Source: Candidatus Methanoperedens sp. (GTDB taxonomy: Archaea; Halobacteriota; Methanosarcinia; Methanosarcinales; Methanoperedenaceae). From it: a DNA stretch of 51,294 bases. Of the stretch, positions 38,843-47,044 are shown in pieces. The number at the start of each line of letters is the position of its first letter. Within the stretch, counting starts at the first letter, position 1. Both the position numbers and the translations under genes were made by a program. The stretch covers positions 1-51,294 of the forward strand of contig JAPMTS010000028.1 in assembly GCA_026552955.1 (NCBI GenBank), in the 5' to 3' direction. A model generated the notes under the pieces. It ran no database searches, was not told the DNA's origin, and was given only the letters and a program-made list of their open reading frames with translations.

Positions 38843-40192
38843 CTATCCAATTTGCCTCATCATGACAGCGCCGAAAAACCCATCAGTATTGTGTATATGT
38901 GGCAATGATCTGAAAAATCCATCTTCAGAGGGTGATTTTCCAGATCCAAAACCAGACAATTCTGATACGGGAACCAAGTAAAAATCCTTATTCTCATTGA
39001 GAAAATCGCACACGTTGTCTTCATTTTCCTCTTTGCTTATCGTACATGTAGCATAGATCAATCTCCCTCCGGGTCTAACAAGCCTGCTGTATTTACTCAG
39101 TATCTCTTTCTGTTTCGCTGCAAGTTCTTCAACATCCTGCGGGGTCAATCGCCATTTCGAATCCGGGTTCCTCCTGAAAACACCCATGCCTGAACACGGC
39201 GCATCTATGAACACGCAATCCCCCTTTCCATCATATTCAGTCAGAGACTCTTTGTTCGCCGTCTTGATATTAAAGGCGCCTGCCTTTGTTGCCCTTTTTC
39301 GAAGGTTTGCAAGTTTCATCGGTGACAGGTCAGAAGCGATTACGGTTCCCCGGTTTTTCATCAGGCTGGAAAGGAAAAGGGATTTTCCTCCATTCCCTGC
39401 GCATGCATCGATAACACGTTCTCCCGGTTTTGCCCCGGTAAGCAGGGTAACAAGCTGGCTTCCCTCATCCTGTACCTCAAAAAATCCCTCCTTAAAAGCC
39501 CGGGTTTTGAAAATATCTTCTTTCTTATCCACAATAAGGCCAAAAGGTGATAATTCTGTTCTTGAGGAAGAATAACCCTCTTCACCAAGCATTTTTTGAA
39601 GTGATGCGATATCGGACCGAAGTGTATTCACCCTGATCATTAAAGGCGGTTCCGTGTTATTGGCATGGCACAATGCCTCAACATCTTTGATCGATCCCAA
39701 CCCTGTCATCCATTTTTCCACGATCCAGCGCGGGTGTGAATGGTATGCCAGGATATATTCAATGGGATTATCAGGGAAGACGACAGTATCCTTATTTTTT
39801 AATATGGCCTCAATTGTCCTTTCTGCAAATCCGCTCAATTTCGTATTATGCGATGACATCGCTACGATATTATTTACAATTCCTGCCGCCGATGAATCGG
39901 AAAATAGGGCCTGGTATGCGCATATCCTGATCGAATTCAATATATCAGGAGAAAGATTTGTTATCCTGGCTCTTGATGCGTGTCCAATTATATAGTCTAA
40001 TCTTCCGAGATGGCGTAATATCCCATAGACAAATTCAACCACAACAGTTTTTTCATCCCGCGAAAGATCTTCCTGTCTGAAAAGCTCATTGATAAGCACA
40101 TCAGGATATTTTTTTCCCGAAAATATTGAATCCAGGAGCAAAAGAACAGAGTTATAGGTCTTTTGCCTGATCAGGACATTATTCTTTCTCAA
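38843..40192 (-). CDS. RsmB/NOL1-NOP2-Sun family RNA cytosine-C5 methyltransferase
   Basis: 449 residues. The N-terminal third (about 1-130) is a NusB-like RNA-binding helical domain as in bacterial RsmB; the rest is a SAM-dependent methyltransferase. VIDACAGNGGKSLFLSSL binds SAM, DAPCSGMGVFRRNPD and YATCTISKEEN contain the two catalytic cysteines. It likely methylates rRNA or tRNA. The start overlaps the ZPR1-like gene upstream by 14 bases. Confidence 0.9.
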   Translation of the reverse strand: MRKNNVLIRQKTYNSVLLLLDSIFSGKKYPDVLINELFRQEDLSRDEKTVVVEFVYGILRHLGRLDYIIGHASRARITNLSPDILNSIRICAYQALFSDSSAAGIVNNIVAMSSHNTKLSGFAERTIEAILKNKDTVVFPDNPIEYILAYHSHPRWIVEKWMTGLGSIKDVEALCHANNTEPPLMIRVNTLRSDIASLQKMLGEEGYSSSRTELSPFGLIVDKKEDIFKTRAFKEGFFEVQDEGSQLVTLLTGAKPGERVIDACAGNGGKSLFLSSLMKNRGTVIASDLSPMKLANLRKRATKAGAFNIKTANKESLTEYDGKGDCVFIDAPCSGMGVFRRNPDSKWRLTPQDVEELAAKQKEILSKYSRLVRPGGRLIYATCTISKEENEDNVCDFLNENKDFYLVPVSELSGFGSGKSPSEDGFFRSLPHIHNTDGFFGAVMMRQIG

Positions 40193-40760
40193 ACACGATC
40201 ATACCTGTCTTAAGACAGGCCGCCTCTTCTTCGGTAAGTTCCCAGTGCTTTGCTTTTTCCGCAATAATGGCGCTATTGCCCATGGGGTCTTCCAAAATAA
40301 CCGTAATTTCAAATTCTCCGGCCTTGATCTTTTCAATAGTGGATTGAAGTTCCTGCGCCCTTCTGGTTTTACCTTCTTCATCCCATCTTACTACCATTTC
40401 AAGGATATCGCTCACCCTGTCAAGCACGCCTTCAATATTTGAAATAAAGGATTCGGAAGCAGGTCCTGGCTCTATATCAATCCCCAGCTCCGGTATCCTT
40501 ATTGTTCCTGAAGTTGAATGCACCACACGCGCATCAAGGTCGTCCTGTGTACTTACTTTCATTTCATAATGAACGGGTTGGCGCTGTGCCATGATCATGG
40601 TATCGGAATATCTCAAACCGCAAACACATCTTGAAGTAATGTGCATTACTTCCCCAAAAAAAGGAATATTATCTTTTACCCAGTTTGTAACAAGTTCTTT
40701 ACTACAAAGTGGGCAGACACTTCTGGTAACCGTTAAAATAGTACTGTGTTCTGAGTTCAC
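40179..40760 (-). CDS. ZPR1-type zinc-finger protein
   Basis: 193 residues. CPLCSKELVTNW...ITSRCVCGLRYSD (about 16-52) is the four-cysteine ZPR1 zinc finger, and GTIRIPELGIDIEPG with the following helical part is the ZPR1 beta-domain. In eukaryotes ZPR1 acts with elongation factor 1A; the archaeal single-domain form probably helps the same factor fold. It overlaps sepF by four bases upstream and the methyltransferase downstream. Confidence 0.9.
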   Translation of the reverse strand: MNSEHSTILTVTRSVCPLCSKELVTNWVKDNIPFFGEVMHITSRCVCGLRYSDTMIMAQRQPVHYEMKVSTQDDLDARVVHSTSGTIRIPELGIDIEPGPASESFISNIEGVLDRVSDILEMVVRWDEEGKTRRAQELQSTIEKIKAGEFEITVILEDPMGNSAIIAEKAKHWELTEEEAACLKTGMIVFEKE

Positions 40761-41125
40761 TTTAACTTTTGTCTATCTATCCGCATGCCGCGCGGTGTCA
40801 CGATTACCTGGTCTTCCTTGATCATAGCGATATCCCCATGTACATCGTTGACTACTTGTTTTAAATCTTTGATCGCCCTGTCAAAGATCAATTTATCTTT
40901 TCTTGCCGGTGAAACATCGATCATCAAAATATTGCCGTCATAAATCTGTTTTTTTAATTCAGGCATCATTTCCAGTCCTGTAAGTTCAGCTATTCTTATG
41001 TAGGTGCTGGCAGTTTCGGACCCTAGATCATCTTCATATTCTGAAAGATCAAGTTCCGAGTATTCGTCAGCATCTGATTTTGTCTTCCCGCCGCCAATAA
41101 GCCTATCTATAATTGATTTACCCAT
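40757..41125 (-). CDS. sepF: SepF-family cell-division protein
   Basis: 122 residues. An N-terminal MGKSIIDRLIGG amphipathic membrane-binding helix, an acidic linker, then the SepF core: YIRIAELTGLEMM, DGNILMIDVSPARKD and VHGDIAMIKEDQVIVTPRG. Archaeal SepF tethers FtsZ to the membrane. Translationally coupled to the ZPR1-like gene (ATGA). Confidence 0.85.
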   Translation of the reverse strand: MGKSIIDRLIGGGKTKSDADEYSELDLSEYEDDLGSETASTYIRIAELTGLEMMPELKKQIYDGNILMIDVSPARKDKLIFDRAIKDLKQVVNDVHGDIAMIKEDQVIVTPRGMRIDRQKLK

Positions 41126-41173
41126 TACATAATCACCTTCACTTTGTACTTCTTACTGTTTATATCTATTTAT

Positions 41174-41656
41174 TTATTTCTGTTCCAGGTTCCAGATTTC
41201 ATCCCCTACATAGTGTATGGACTTTACTGCTTTGCCTTTTCCCCCCACCATTTCCTTTCCCCCTACAAGTGCCCTGCCGATGCCGATCGCTTTTCCATGA
41301 ACTTTTTCCACGATGACAACAAGATCGCCTTCTTTTATCTCCGGGTCTGATTCAACTATTCCGGGGCTCATGGTGTCTGCTCCGTTGATGATAAACTTGA
41401 CAGCGCCCTGATCAACTATTACTTTGCGCCGTGTGGGATTCAATTTCAGGGCCCCTTTTACCGTGGGAAATATCTTTCCTTTTATCTTGAATAAAAGCGG
41501 TTCACCATCCACAAAAATGAAATCCTGCCCATCACTCTCAACATATTCAAGCTTCCTGTTCTCAAATTGGGAAGCATCGCCGAAGGCTTCGACTATATCA
41601 TTAACAAGCGCTTTCTGGTCTGTCTTTCTTAATACATTCCTTGATTTTATTTTCAT
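41174..41656 (-). CDS. PUA-domain RNA-binding protein (MCT-1-like, COG2016)
   Basis: 160 residues. The C-terminal half (about 75-150) is a PUA domain: RKVIVDQGAVKFIINGADTMSPGI, GDLVVIVEKVHGKAIGIGRAL. The N-terminal part matches the pre-PUA domain of archaeal COG2016 and eukaryotic MCT-1, which bind the small ribosomal subunit in initiation or recycling. It is divergent from the Lsm gene with 83 bases between, an AT-rich region that must hold both promoters. Confidence 0.85.
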   Translation of the reverse strand: MKIKSRNVLRKTDQKALVNDIVEAFGDASQFENRKLEYVESDGQDFIFVDGEPLLFKIKGKIFPTVKGALKLNPTRRKVIVDQGAVKFIINGADTMSPGIVESDPEIKEGDLVVIVEKVHGKAIGIGRALVGGKEMVGGKGKAVKSIHYVGDEIWNLEQK

Positions 41657-41739
41657 AATTCACCAATAGTTTTAAATATTGTACGAACTACTTTGGTGCA
41701 CTATTAAATTAATGGTTTATTAATATTAGGAGCGTTTTT

Positions 41740-41955
41740 ATGGGAAACAGACCCCTCGACATTCTAAACAATGCGTTGAATAAATCAGTACTGATACGGT
41801 TAAAGGGCCAGAGAGAGTTCAGAGGCGAATTACAGGGATATGATATCCATATGAATATCGTACTGGAAAATGCCGAGGAAATAAAAGAGAACGGAACAAA
41901 AAAACTTGGAACAGCAGTTGTACGCGGGGATAATATCGTTTTTATTTCCCCATAA
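41740..41955 (+). CDS. lsm: Sm-like archaeal protein (Lsm)
   Basis: 71 residues. [20 protein letters not shown] and [17 protein letters not shown] are the Sm1 motif; [16 protein letters not shown] the Sm2 motif. It forms heptameric rings that bind U-rich RNA. AGGAGCG precedes the ATG. The eL37 gene follows after 20 bases, a pairing conserved in euryarchaea. Confidence 0.93.
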   Translation: MGNRPLDILNNALNKSVLIRLKGQREFRGELQGYDIHMNIVLENAEEIKENGTKKLGTAVVRGDNIVFISP

Positions 41956-41975
41956 GATTAAAAAGGTGATAAAAT

Positions 41976-42146
41976 ATGTCAAAAGGTACGCCTTCATTTG
42001 GCAAGAACCAGAAGAAAACCCATGTTGTATGCAGAAGATGCGGAAAGGCTTCAATGAATACACACACAAAAATGTGCTCAGCATGTGGTTTTGGTAGGAC
42101 TGCACACATGAGATCCTACAAATGGCAAGAAAAATGCGGTTATTAA
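41976..42146 (+). CDS. rpl37e: Large-subunit ribosomal protein eL37
   Basis: A 56-residue frame found by direct translation, starting [16 protein letters not shown]. Two zinc-binding pairs, CRRCGK (Cys 19 and 22) and CSACGF (Cys 34 and 37), and the basic ending [14 protein letters not shown] identify eL37. AAAAGGTGAT gives the ribosome-binding site. It lies between lsm and purF and is likely co-transcribed with both. Confidence 0.93.
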   Translation: MSKGTPSFGKNQKKTHVVCRRCGKASMNTHTKMCSACGFGRTAHMRSYKWQEKCGY

Positions 42147-42157
42147 GGTGACCAGGG

Positions 42158-43558
42158 TTGCATGAAGAATGCGGTATAGTTGGTGTCTCTTTTAAAGAGG
42201 AGACATCTGCCGCACTGTCAATCTATTATGCATTATTCGCTCTCCAGCACAGGGGACAGGAATCCGCAGGAATTACCGTTCATGATGGCGCTCAAGTCCG
42301 CACCTTAAAAGGTATGGGTCTGGTGCCCGATGTTTTTAACAGGGCAGATATACAGAAACTTAAAGGTCATGTGGGAATAGGACATGTCCGGTATTCTACC
42401 ACAGGCAGTTCAAAAATCGAGAATTGCCAGCCTCTTCTTGTAAGTTTCAAAAGCGGGACTATAGCGATAGCCCATAATGGTAATCTCGTAAACTCAAAAG
42501 AATTAAGGACTGAGCTTGAAAAAGAGGGGAGGATCTTCCTATCGGATTCGGATACGGAAGTGATAGCTCATCTCCTGGTCAAGGAACTGTTGCACAGCAG
42601 TCTTGAAGATGCCGTAAAGGAAGTGATGAGGCAGATTGTGGGTTCATATTCACTTGCGATCTTAATAGACAAAACACTTATTGTTATCCGTGACCCGCTC
42701 GGGATCAAGCCTTTATGTCTTGGCTGCCTGGATAATGGATATGTGGTGGCCTCCGAGAGTGTTGCCATTGATATTTTGAACGGGCAGTTAATACGTGATG
42801 TAGCACCCGGTGAGATGCTGGTTTTTAGAAATGGGTCATATGAGAGCCACCTGTTGATAAAATCAAAAAATACCGCCCATTGTGTTTTTGAGTATATTTA
42901 TTTCGCAAGACCGGATTCAGTCATAGATGGCCAGCTTGTCTATAATGTCAGGATGCGCATAGGGGAGATGCTTTTTAAAGAGCACCCGGCTGATGCGGAT
43001 ATCGTTTCGCCTGTTCCTGACTCAGGAATCACCTATGCGATCGGTTTTTCAAAGAAATCCGGCATTGATTATATGGAAGGGCTTATGAAGAACCGCTATA
43101 TTGGGAGGACTTTCATTATGCCTGGGCAGGATATGAGAGAAACTGCCGTCCGTCTGAAATTAAACGCCATAAAACCGAATATTGATGGGAAAAGCATCGT
43201 TCTCATCGATGACAGTATTGTGCGCGGAACAACCTCGCGACGTATAATTGATATGATCCGCAAATCAGGGACAAAGGAGGTCCATATGCGGATTGCAAGC
43301 CCCCCCATTATTTCTCCCTGTTATCTCGGGATCGATATGGCGACACGTGAAGAACTTATAGCTGCCCACAAGGCAGTCAAAGGCGTCGAGGCATTGATCA
43401 ATGCCGATTCCCTGGGATATTTGAGTATTGATGGACTTGTGAAATCCGTGGGGATCCCAATGGATGACCTGTGCCTGGGGTGTTTAAGCGGGATCTATCC
43501 GGTTGAGATCCCCGGTGAGAGATGCATAAAGAGGCAGCTTAAATTATCCGAATTCTAA
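42158..43558 (+). CDS. purF: Amidophosphoribosyltransferase (first step of purine synthesis)
   Basis: 466 residues starting at a TTG with AAGGTGACCAGGG upstream; the nearby ATG is out of frame. The start is fixed by HEECGIVGVSF, in which the cysteine after removal of a four-residue leader becomes the N-terminal nucleophile for glutamine hydrolysis. GHVRYSTTGSS and NGNLVN follow in the glutaminase domain; VLIDDSIVRGTTSRR is the PRPP loop. C-terminal cysteines (CLGCLSGIYP and GERC) match the [4Fe-4S]-containing type. Confidence 0.92.
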   Translation: MHEECGIVGVSFKEETSAALSIYYALFALQHRGQESAGITVHDGAQVRTLKGMGLVPDVFNRADIQKLKGHVGIGHVRYSTTGSSKIENCQPLLVSFKSGTIAIAHNGNLVNSKELRTELEKEGRIFLSDSDTEVIAHLLVKELLHSSLEDAVKEVMRQIVGSYSLAILIDKTLIVIRDPLGIKPLCLGCLDNGYVVASESVAIDILNGQLIRDVAPGEMLVFRNGSYESHLLIKSKNTAHCVFEYIYFARPDSVIDGQLVYNVRMRIGEMLFKEHPADADIVSPVPDSGITYAIGFSKKSGIDYMEGLMKNRYIGRTFIMPGQDMRETAVRLKLNAIKPNIDGKSIVLIDDSIVRGTTSRRIIDMIRKSGTKEVHMRIASPPIISPCYLGIDMATREELIAAHKAVKGVEALINADSLGYLSIDGLVKSVGIPMDDLCLGCLSGIYPVEIPGERCIKRQLKLSEF

Positions 43559-43606
43559 GGGAAAACTAAAAAAGAGGGAACTTCTATTAAACAGTGAGGC
43601 ATAACT

Positions 43607-44239
43607 ATGGGCATAATAAAAAGGCTGGGACTGGATTTTTCCTGGTTGAAAAAAATATTTAAGAAAAAAACAGCAAAAATCGGAATATATGGCCCTCCCA
43701 ATGCTGGCAAAACCACACTCGCCAACAGGATAGTCCGGGATTGGACAGGTGACGCAATGGGTTCGGTATCCCATATTCCGCATGAGACACGAAGAGCAAG
43801 AAGACGTGAAGACGTTACCATTGTGAGTAACGGGTCATCCGTTACGCTGGATATCATAGATACGCCGGGGATTGCAACCAAGATCGATTTTCATGATTTC
43901 ATGACATTCGGACTTCCTGAAGAGGAATCCAAAAGGCGAGCCAAGGAGGCAACCGAAGGAGTAATGGAATCCGTAAAATGGCTTGAAGACCTGGACGGCG
44001 TAATACTGGTAATGGATGCCACTGAAGACCCCTATACACAGGTGAATGTAGTCATAATAGGAAATTTTGAAGCTCGAAAACTTCCCATATTGATAGCTGC
44101 GAATAAGATAGATCTCCCAAATTCGTCACCGGCAAGGATTCACAGCGCTTTTCCACAGCATCCACTTGTCCCCATATCAGCTCTTGATGGGAAGAACATA
44201 GATTTACTGTATAAAGAAATTGCAGAGCATTTCGGGTGA
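43607..44239 (+). CDS. Era-like small GTPase
   Basis: 210 residues. GPPNAGKTTLANRI is the P-loop, DTPG at about 85 the G3 motif and AANKIDLP the G4 motif. An amphipathic start (KRLGLDFSWLKKIFKKK) may touch membrane or RNA. There is no KH domain, so this is not Era itself. In many euryarchaea this GTPase, a DUF2073 protein and a Zn-ribbon protein form a conserved three-gene set, and all three occur here in that order. Their joint role is unknown. Confidence 0.85.
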   Translation: MGIIKRLGLDFSWLKKIFKKKTAKIGIYGPPNAGKTTLANRIVRDWTGDAMGSVSHIPHETRRARRREDVTIVSNGSSVTLDIIDTPGIATKIDFHDFMTFGLPEEESKRRAKEATEGVMESVKWLEDLDGVILVMDATEDPYTQVNVVIIGNFEARKLPILIAANKIDLPNSSPARIHSAFPQHPLVPISALDGKNIDLLYKEIAEHFG

Positions 44240-44243
44240 TTAT

Positions 44244-44600
44244 ATGAAAGGAATTCAGATGGATTTAATATCGGAAGAAAAACTTGATGGCATGACTTCC
44301 ATGGAAAAAGTGAGGTTGATTCTTGACGAAGTGAGAAGCGGAAAGATACTCATACTTGAAAAAGGTCTCACTCCCAGCGAACAGACAAAACTCATTGAAC
44401 TTACAATGGCTGAGATAGAACCGGATGATTTCTCAGGAATTGAGATCGAGAGTTATCCGGTAAAACAAAACGAAAATTTCCTGAACAAGCTCTTCGGAAA
44501 AACCACGCTCAAGACGCGTCTTACAGTTATAGGTCCTGCTTCACAGTTAAAGACCATAAGAAAGGATAGGGATTTGATAAGCGCTCTCGTTTCACCATAA
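44244..44600 (+). CDS. DUF2073 (COG3365) protein
   Basis: 118 residues from the ATG at 44244, with GGGTGATTAT upstream; the longer open frame starts inside the GTPase gene. MTSMEKVRLILDEVRSGKILILEKGLTPSEQ and the C-terminal TRLTVIGPASQLKTIRKD are typical. Second gene of the GTPase/DUF2073/Zn-ribbon set. A small alpha/beta protein without catalytic motifs; a GTPase partner by context. Confidence 0.82.
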   Translation: MKGIQMDLISEEKLDGMTSMEKVRLILDEVRSGKILILEKGLTPSEQTKLIELTMAEIEPDDFSGIEIESYPVKQNENFLNKLFGKTTLKTRLTVIGPASQLKTIRKDRDLISALVSP

Positions 44601-44603
44601 GCC

Positions 44604-45029
44604 ATGCCACATAAATGCACAAGATGCGAGAATATATTCAGGGACGGCGCAGCTATAATATTGAACGGCTGTCCGAAATGCGGCTGGAATAAATTCCTTT
44701 ATGTGAGGGATGAATCCCCGGGGTTACCTGCAAAAACCGAGATCAGTACGAACACGTCCCAGATATCACCGGAAGCATCGAATTTCATAAGAGAAGTCGA
44801 TGAGCTCCTTGGAATAAAGGATGAAACACCTGAATTAAAGAAGGAACCTGAGACCGAAACAAAAGAGGTTGGAAACCGGATTGAATCTATAAGGATATTA
44901 TCACCCGGGCAGTATGAATTGAATCTTGAATCGCTGCTGGAAAGAAAAGAAATTGTCATGGCGCTCAAGGAAGATGGCACATACATCGTAAATTTGCCTT
45001 CTGTCTTCAAGAAAAAGAAGGATCACTAA
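44604..45029 (+). CDS. Zn-ribbon protein of the GTPase/DUF2073 set (COG3364-like)
   Basis: 141 residues. MPHKCTRCENIFRDG and GCPKCGWNKF give one zinc ribbon in the first 30 residues. A disordered acidic hinge (about 45-90) leads to a conserved C-terminal domain (ESIRILSPGQYELNLESLLER). It starts three bases after the DUF2073 gene. Its end overlaps the end of the convergent gene by four bases. Confidence 0.8.
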   Translation: MPHKCTRCENIFRDGAAIILNGCPKCGWNKFLYVRDESPGLPAKTEISTNTSQISPEASNFIREVDELLGIKDETPELKKEPETETKEVGNRIESIRILSPGQYELNLESLLERKEIVMALKEDGTYIVNLPSVFKKKKDH

Positions 45030-45463
45030 CTGTAAAAGGTATTTTTTGTGGCATTAAGGCCAAAATATTGTGTGGGTTGCTGGTCTCCGGGGACGTAGAT
45101 GGTCATAGAATGTATCCGGGTCCCAAAACCGATCGAATCATGCAAATAATACCCTTTTTCAAACCGTGAGATGTTCTTTACATGCAGAATTGCCTTATTC
45201 TGATCCATTTTTATGACCTCATAATCAAAATTCGAGAAAAGTTCTTTCATGTTTGGTTCGATGCTTTTTCCTCCCATGAGAAGAATATACATTTTCGGGA
45301 TCATGCCAATGTCATAATTCACCGTGAATTCAGCATCTGTCTTCTGGAATTTTATTATGAGCGATGAAATCTCAAGAACACGGGTTCCTTGCGTTCCCCC
45401 TGATAGCGGGAGAAATGATGTCAATATTAAAACAATAAAAAGTGCAGAGATTGGATTTTTCAT
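45026..45463 (-). CDS. Secreted or membrane-anchored protein of unknown function
   Basis: About 145 residues from the ATG at 45463, which gives a clean signal peptide (MKNPISALFIVLILTSFLPL); upstream in-frame ATGs at 45505 and 45511 would place charged residues first. AAAGATATAT about 35-40 bases upstream could be a TATA box for a leaderless transcript. The remainder is beta-rich, without cysteines (VLEISSLIIKFQKTDAEFTV, YYLHDSIGFGTRIHSM). I do not recognise the family, but the gene is conserved in style with small archaeal secreted proteins. Confidence 0.6.
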   Translation of the reverse strand: MKNPISALFIVLILTSFLPLSGGTQGTRVLEISSLIIKFQKTDAEFTVNYDIGMIPKMYILLMGGKSIEPNMKELFSNFDYEVIKMDQNKAILHVKNISRFEKGYYLHDSIGFGTRIHSMTIYVPGDQQPTQYFGLNATKNTFYS

Positions 45464-45557
45464 CAGGGATTTGTTATGCACTCCGCGGATATATCTTTTG
45501 TGCATAACCATTATCGTCCATGAACCACCTTCATACAAAAAAATCAGGTGACATCAA

Positions 45558-46487
45558 ATGCCAAAAATCACAATTATCGGTGCTGGAGCGGTCGGTGCAA
45601 CAACTGCGCAAAGAATAGCAGAAAAAGAACTCGGGGATGTGGTCCTGACAGATATAGTCCAGGGACTGCCCCAGGGAAAAGCTCTTGATCTTCTTGAAGC
45701 GGGTCCGCTTTTCGGATATGATTCAAATGTAATGGGAACGAACGATTACGTGGATATCAAAGGCTCTGATGTTGTTGTTATTACAGCCGGAATTGCAAGA
45801 AAACCGGGAATGACACGAGAAGACCTGCTTAAGATAAACACAAAAATAATCACGGATGTCTCGCAGAATATCAAACTTCATGCACCTGATTCTGTGGTGA
45901 TAACCGTCACGAACCCGCTTGATATAATGACGTATGTGGCCATGAAAACCACGGGTTTTGAACCCAACCGTGTCTTCGGGATGAGCGGTGTCCTGGATTC
46001 CGGCAGGTTTGCCGCATTCATTGCCATTGAACTTGGCTGCTCAGTCCGGGATATTAATGCGATGGTGCTTGGTGGGCATGGAGATACAATGGTGCCGCTT
46101 CCCAGGTTCACTACAGTATCCGGAGTTCCCATCACAGAACTTATGCTAGAATCAACCATCAAGCGCCTTGTTGACAGAACCATCAACGGTGGCGCAGAGA
46201 TCGTAAACCTGTTGAAAACAGGAAGTGCATTTTATGCTCCATCGGCAGCAGTGACAAATATGGTTGAAGCTGTGATAAAGGATACAAAGCGTATTCTCCC
46301 TGCCTGTGCATATTTGAACGGTGAGTATGGAAAGAAGGACATCTATCTGGGGGTCCCGGTCAAACTCGGACGAAAAGGTATTTCGCAAATAGTCGAACTG
46401 GACCTGGCAATAGAGGAGAAAATAGCCCTGGATAGATCTGCAGATGCCGTCAGGTCAGGAATTTCATCCTTGAATGCGTCAAGTTAA
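45558..46487 (+). CDS. mdh: Malate dehydrogenase (LDH-like type)
   Basis: 309 residues. ITIIGAGAVGATTAQRIAE is the NAD(P)-binding loop, DIVQ the acidic residue that favours NAD. ITAGIARKPGMTREDLL carries the arginine that selects malate over lactate, and VLGGHGDTMVP contains the catalytic histidine. It links oxaloacetate and malate in the partial citrate cycle. AGGTGACATC precedes the start. Confidence 0.92.
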   Translation: MPKITIIGAGAVGATTAQRIAEKELGDVVLTDIVQGLPQGKALDLLEAGPLFGYDSNVMGTNDYVDIKGSDVVVITAGIARKPGMTREDLLKINTKIITDVSQNIKLHAPDSVVITVTNPLDIMTYVAMKTTGFEPNRVFGMSGVLDSGRFAAFIAIELGCSVRDINAMVLGGHGDTMVPLPRFTTVSGVPITELMLESTIKRLVDRTINGGAEIVNLLKTGSAFYAPSAAVTNMVEAVIKDTKRILPACAYLNGEYGKKDIYLGVPVKLGRKGISQIVELDLAIEEKIALDRSADAVRSGISSLNASS

Positions 46488-46655
46488 ATCATCCTGGATT
46501 TTAACCATTACACTGGATAATTGGATGACATTATGCCGGCTGCATTTCGGACACATTGGTTTCCCACATTCAGGGCATAATGCAGTCGAGGATATTGTCT
46601 CTTTACCCGGGATTCTTATATTCTTTTTTATTTCAATAGAATTCTTTGTTTTCAT
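46479..46655 (-). CDS. 58-residue zinc-ribbon protein (anaerobic RNR-like C-terminal motif)
   Basis: Found by direct translation: MKTKNSIEIKKNIRIPG, then CPECGKPMCPKCSRHNVIQL. Four cysteines in two CxxC pairs, five residues apart, resemble the zinc site at the C-terminus of anaerobic ribonucleotide reductase, and small proteins of this kind are often labelled so. It is too short to be the reductase. It is coupled to the gene upstream by an ATGA overlap, and overlaps the end of mdh by nine bases on the other strand. Confidence 0.6.
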   Translation of the reverse strand: MKTKNSIEIKKNIRIPGKETISSTALCPECGKPMCPKCSRHNVIQLSSVMVKIQDDLT

Positions 46656-46798
46656 TCATCTTTATTAGCCAAATCACATTTTAGATAATGATAGACTGCC
46701 TTGACAATGGCTTCTTTAACTGAAGTCTCACCGGATTTTTCTTTCAAAGCAATTATATCTTCCTGGGGGAGCACTGATTGAACATGTACGTATTTCAT
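46652..46798 (-). CDS. 48-residue protein resembling DUF5371
   Basis: Found by direct translation: MKYVHVQSVLPQEDIIALKE, then KSGETSVKEAIVKAVYHYLKC. The strand, two-helix pattern looks like a ribbon-helix-helix or the small archaeal DUF5371 family. Its stop overlaps the start of the zinc-ribbon gene (ATGA). AATTCCTGAG-type sequence on the minus strand reads CTCAGGAATTG, so AGGAA can serve as ribosome-binding site. Confidence 0.6.
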   Translation of the reverse strand: MKYVHVQSVLPQEDIIALKEKSGETSVKEAIVKAVYHYLKCDLANKDE

Positions 46799-46955
46799 AA
46801 TATCAATTCCTGAGATTAAATTAATTTTATCTATTTACCTATTATTGAAATACAATTATCGTTTTAAATATTAAATGTATCGCAATAAAAAAATAATAAT
46901 AATAATTTACATTGTGAGCATGTATAAAAATTTTTTAAGTGAAGGGCGGGTACAG

Positions 46956-46989
46956 TTTTCTGGAAAATTCCAGGAAAATATATATACCA
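46956..46989 (+). promoter_or_regulatory. Palindrome and TATA box upstream of the glutamate/leucine-type dehydrogenase
   Basis: TTTTCTGGAA (46956-46965) and TTCCAGGAAAA (46968-46978) form a nearly perfect inverted repeat with a two-base centre and one bulged G. It runs directly into AAAATATATATACC, a strong TATA-like element about 60 bases before the ATG at 47045. A regulator bound here would cover the BRE and TATA box. Nitrogen or amino-acid control is a reasonable but untested reading. Confidence 0.5.
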
Positions 46990-47044
46990 CAATCTTAATT
47001 TGCATTCCAGACAAGTGAATGTATAGACAGGGAGAGGAAAACCA

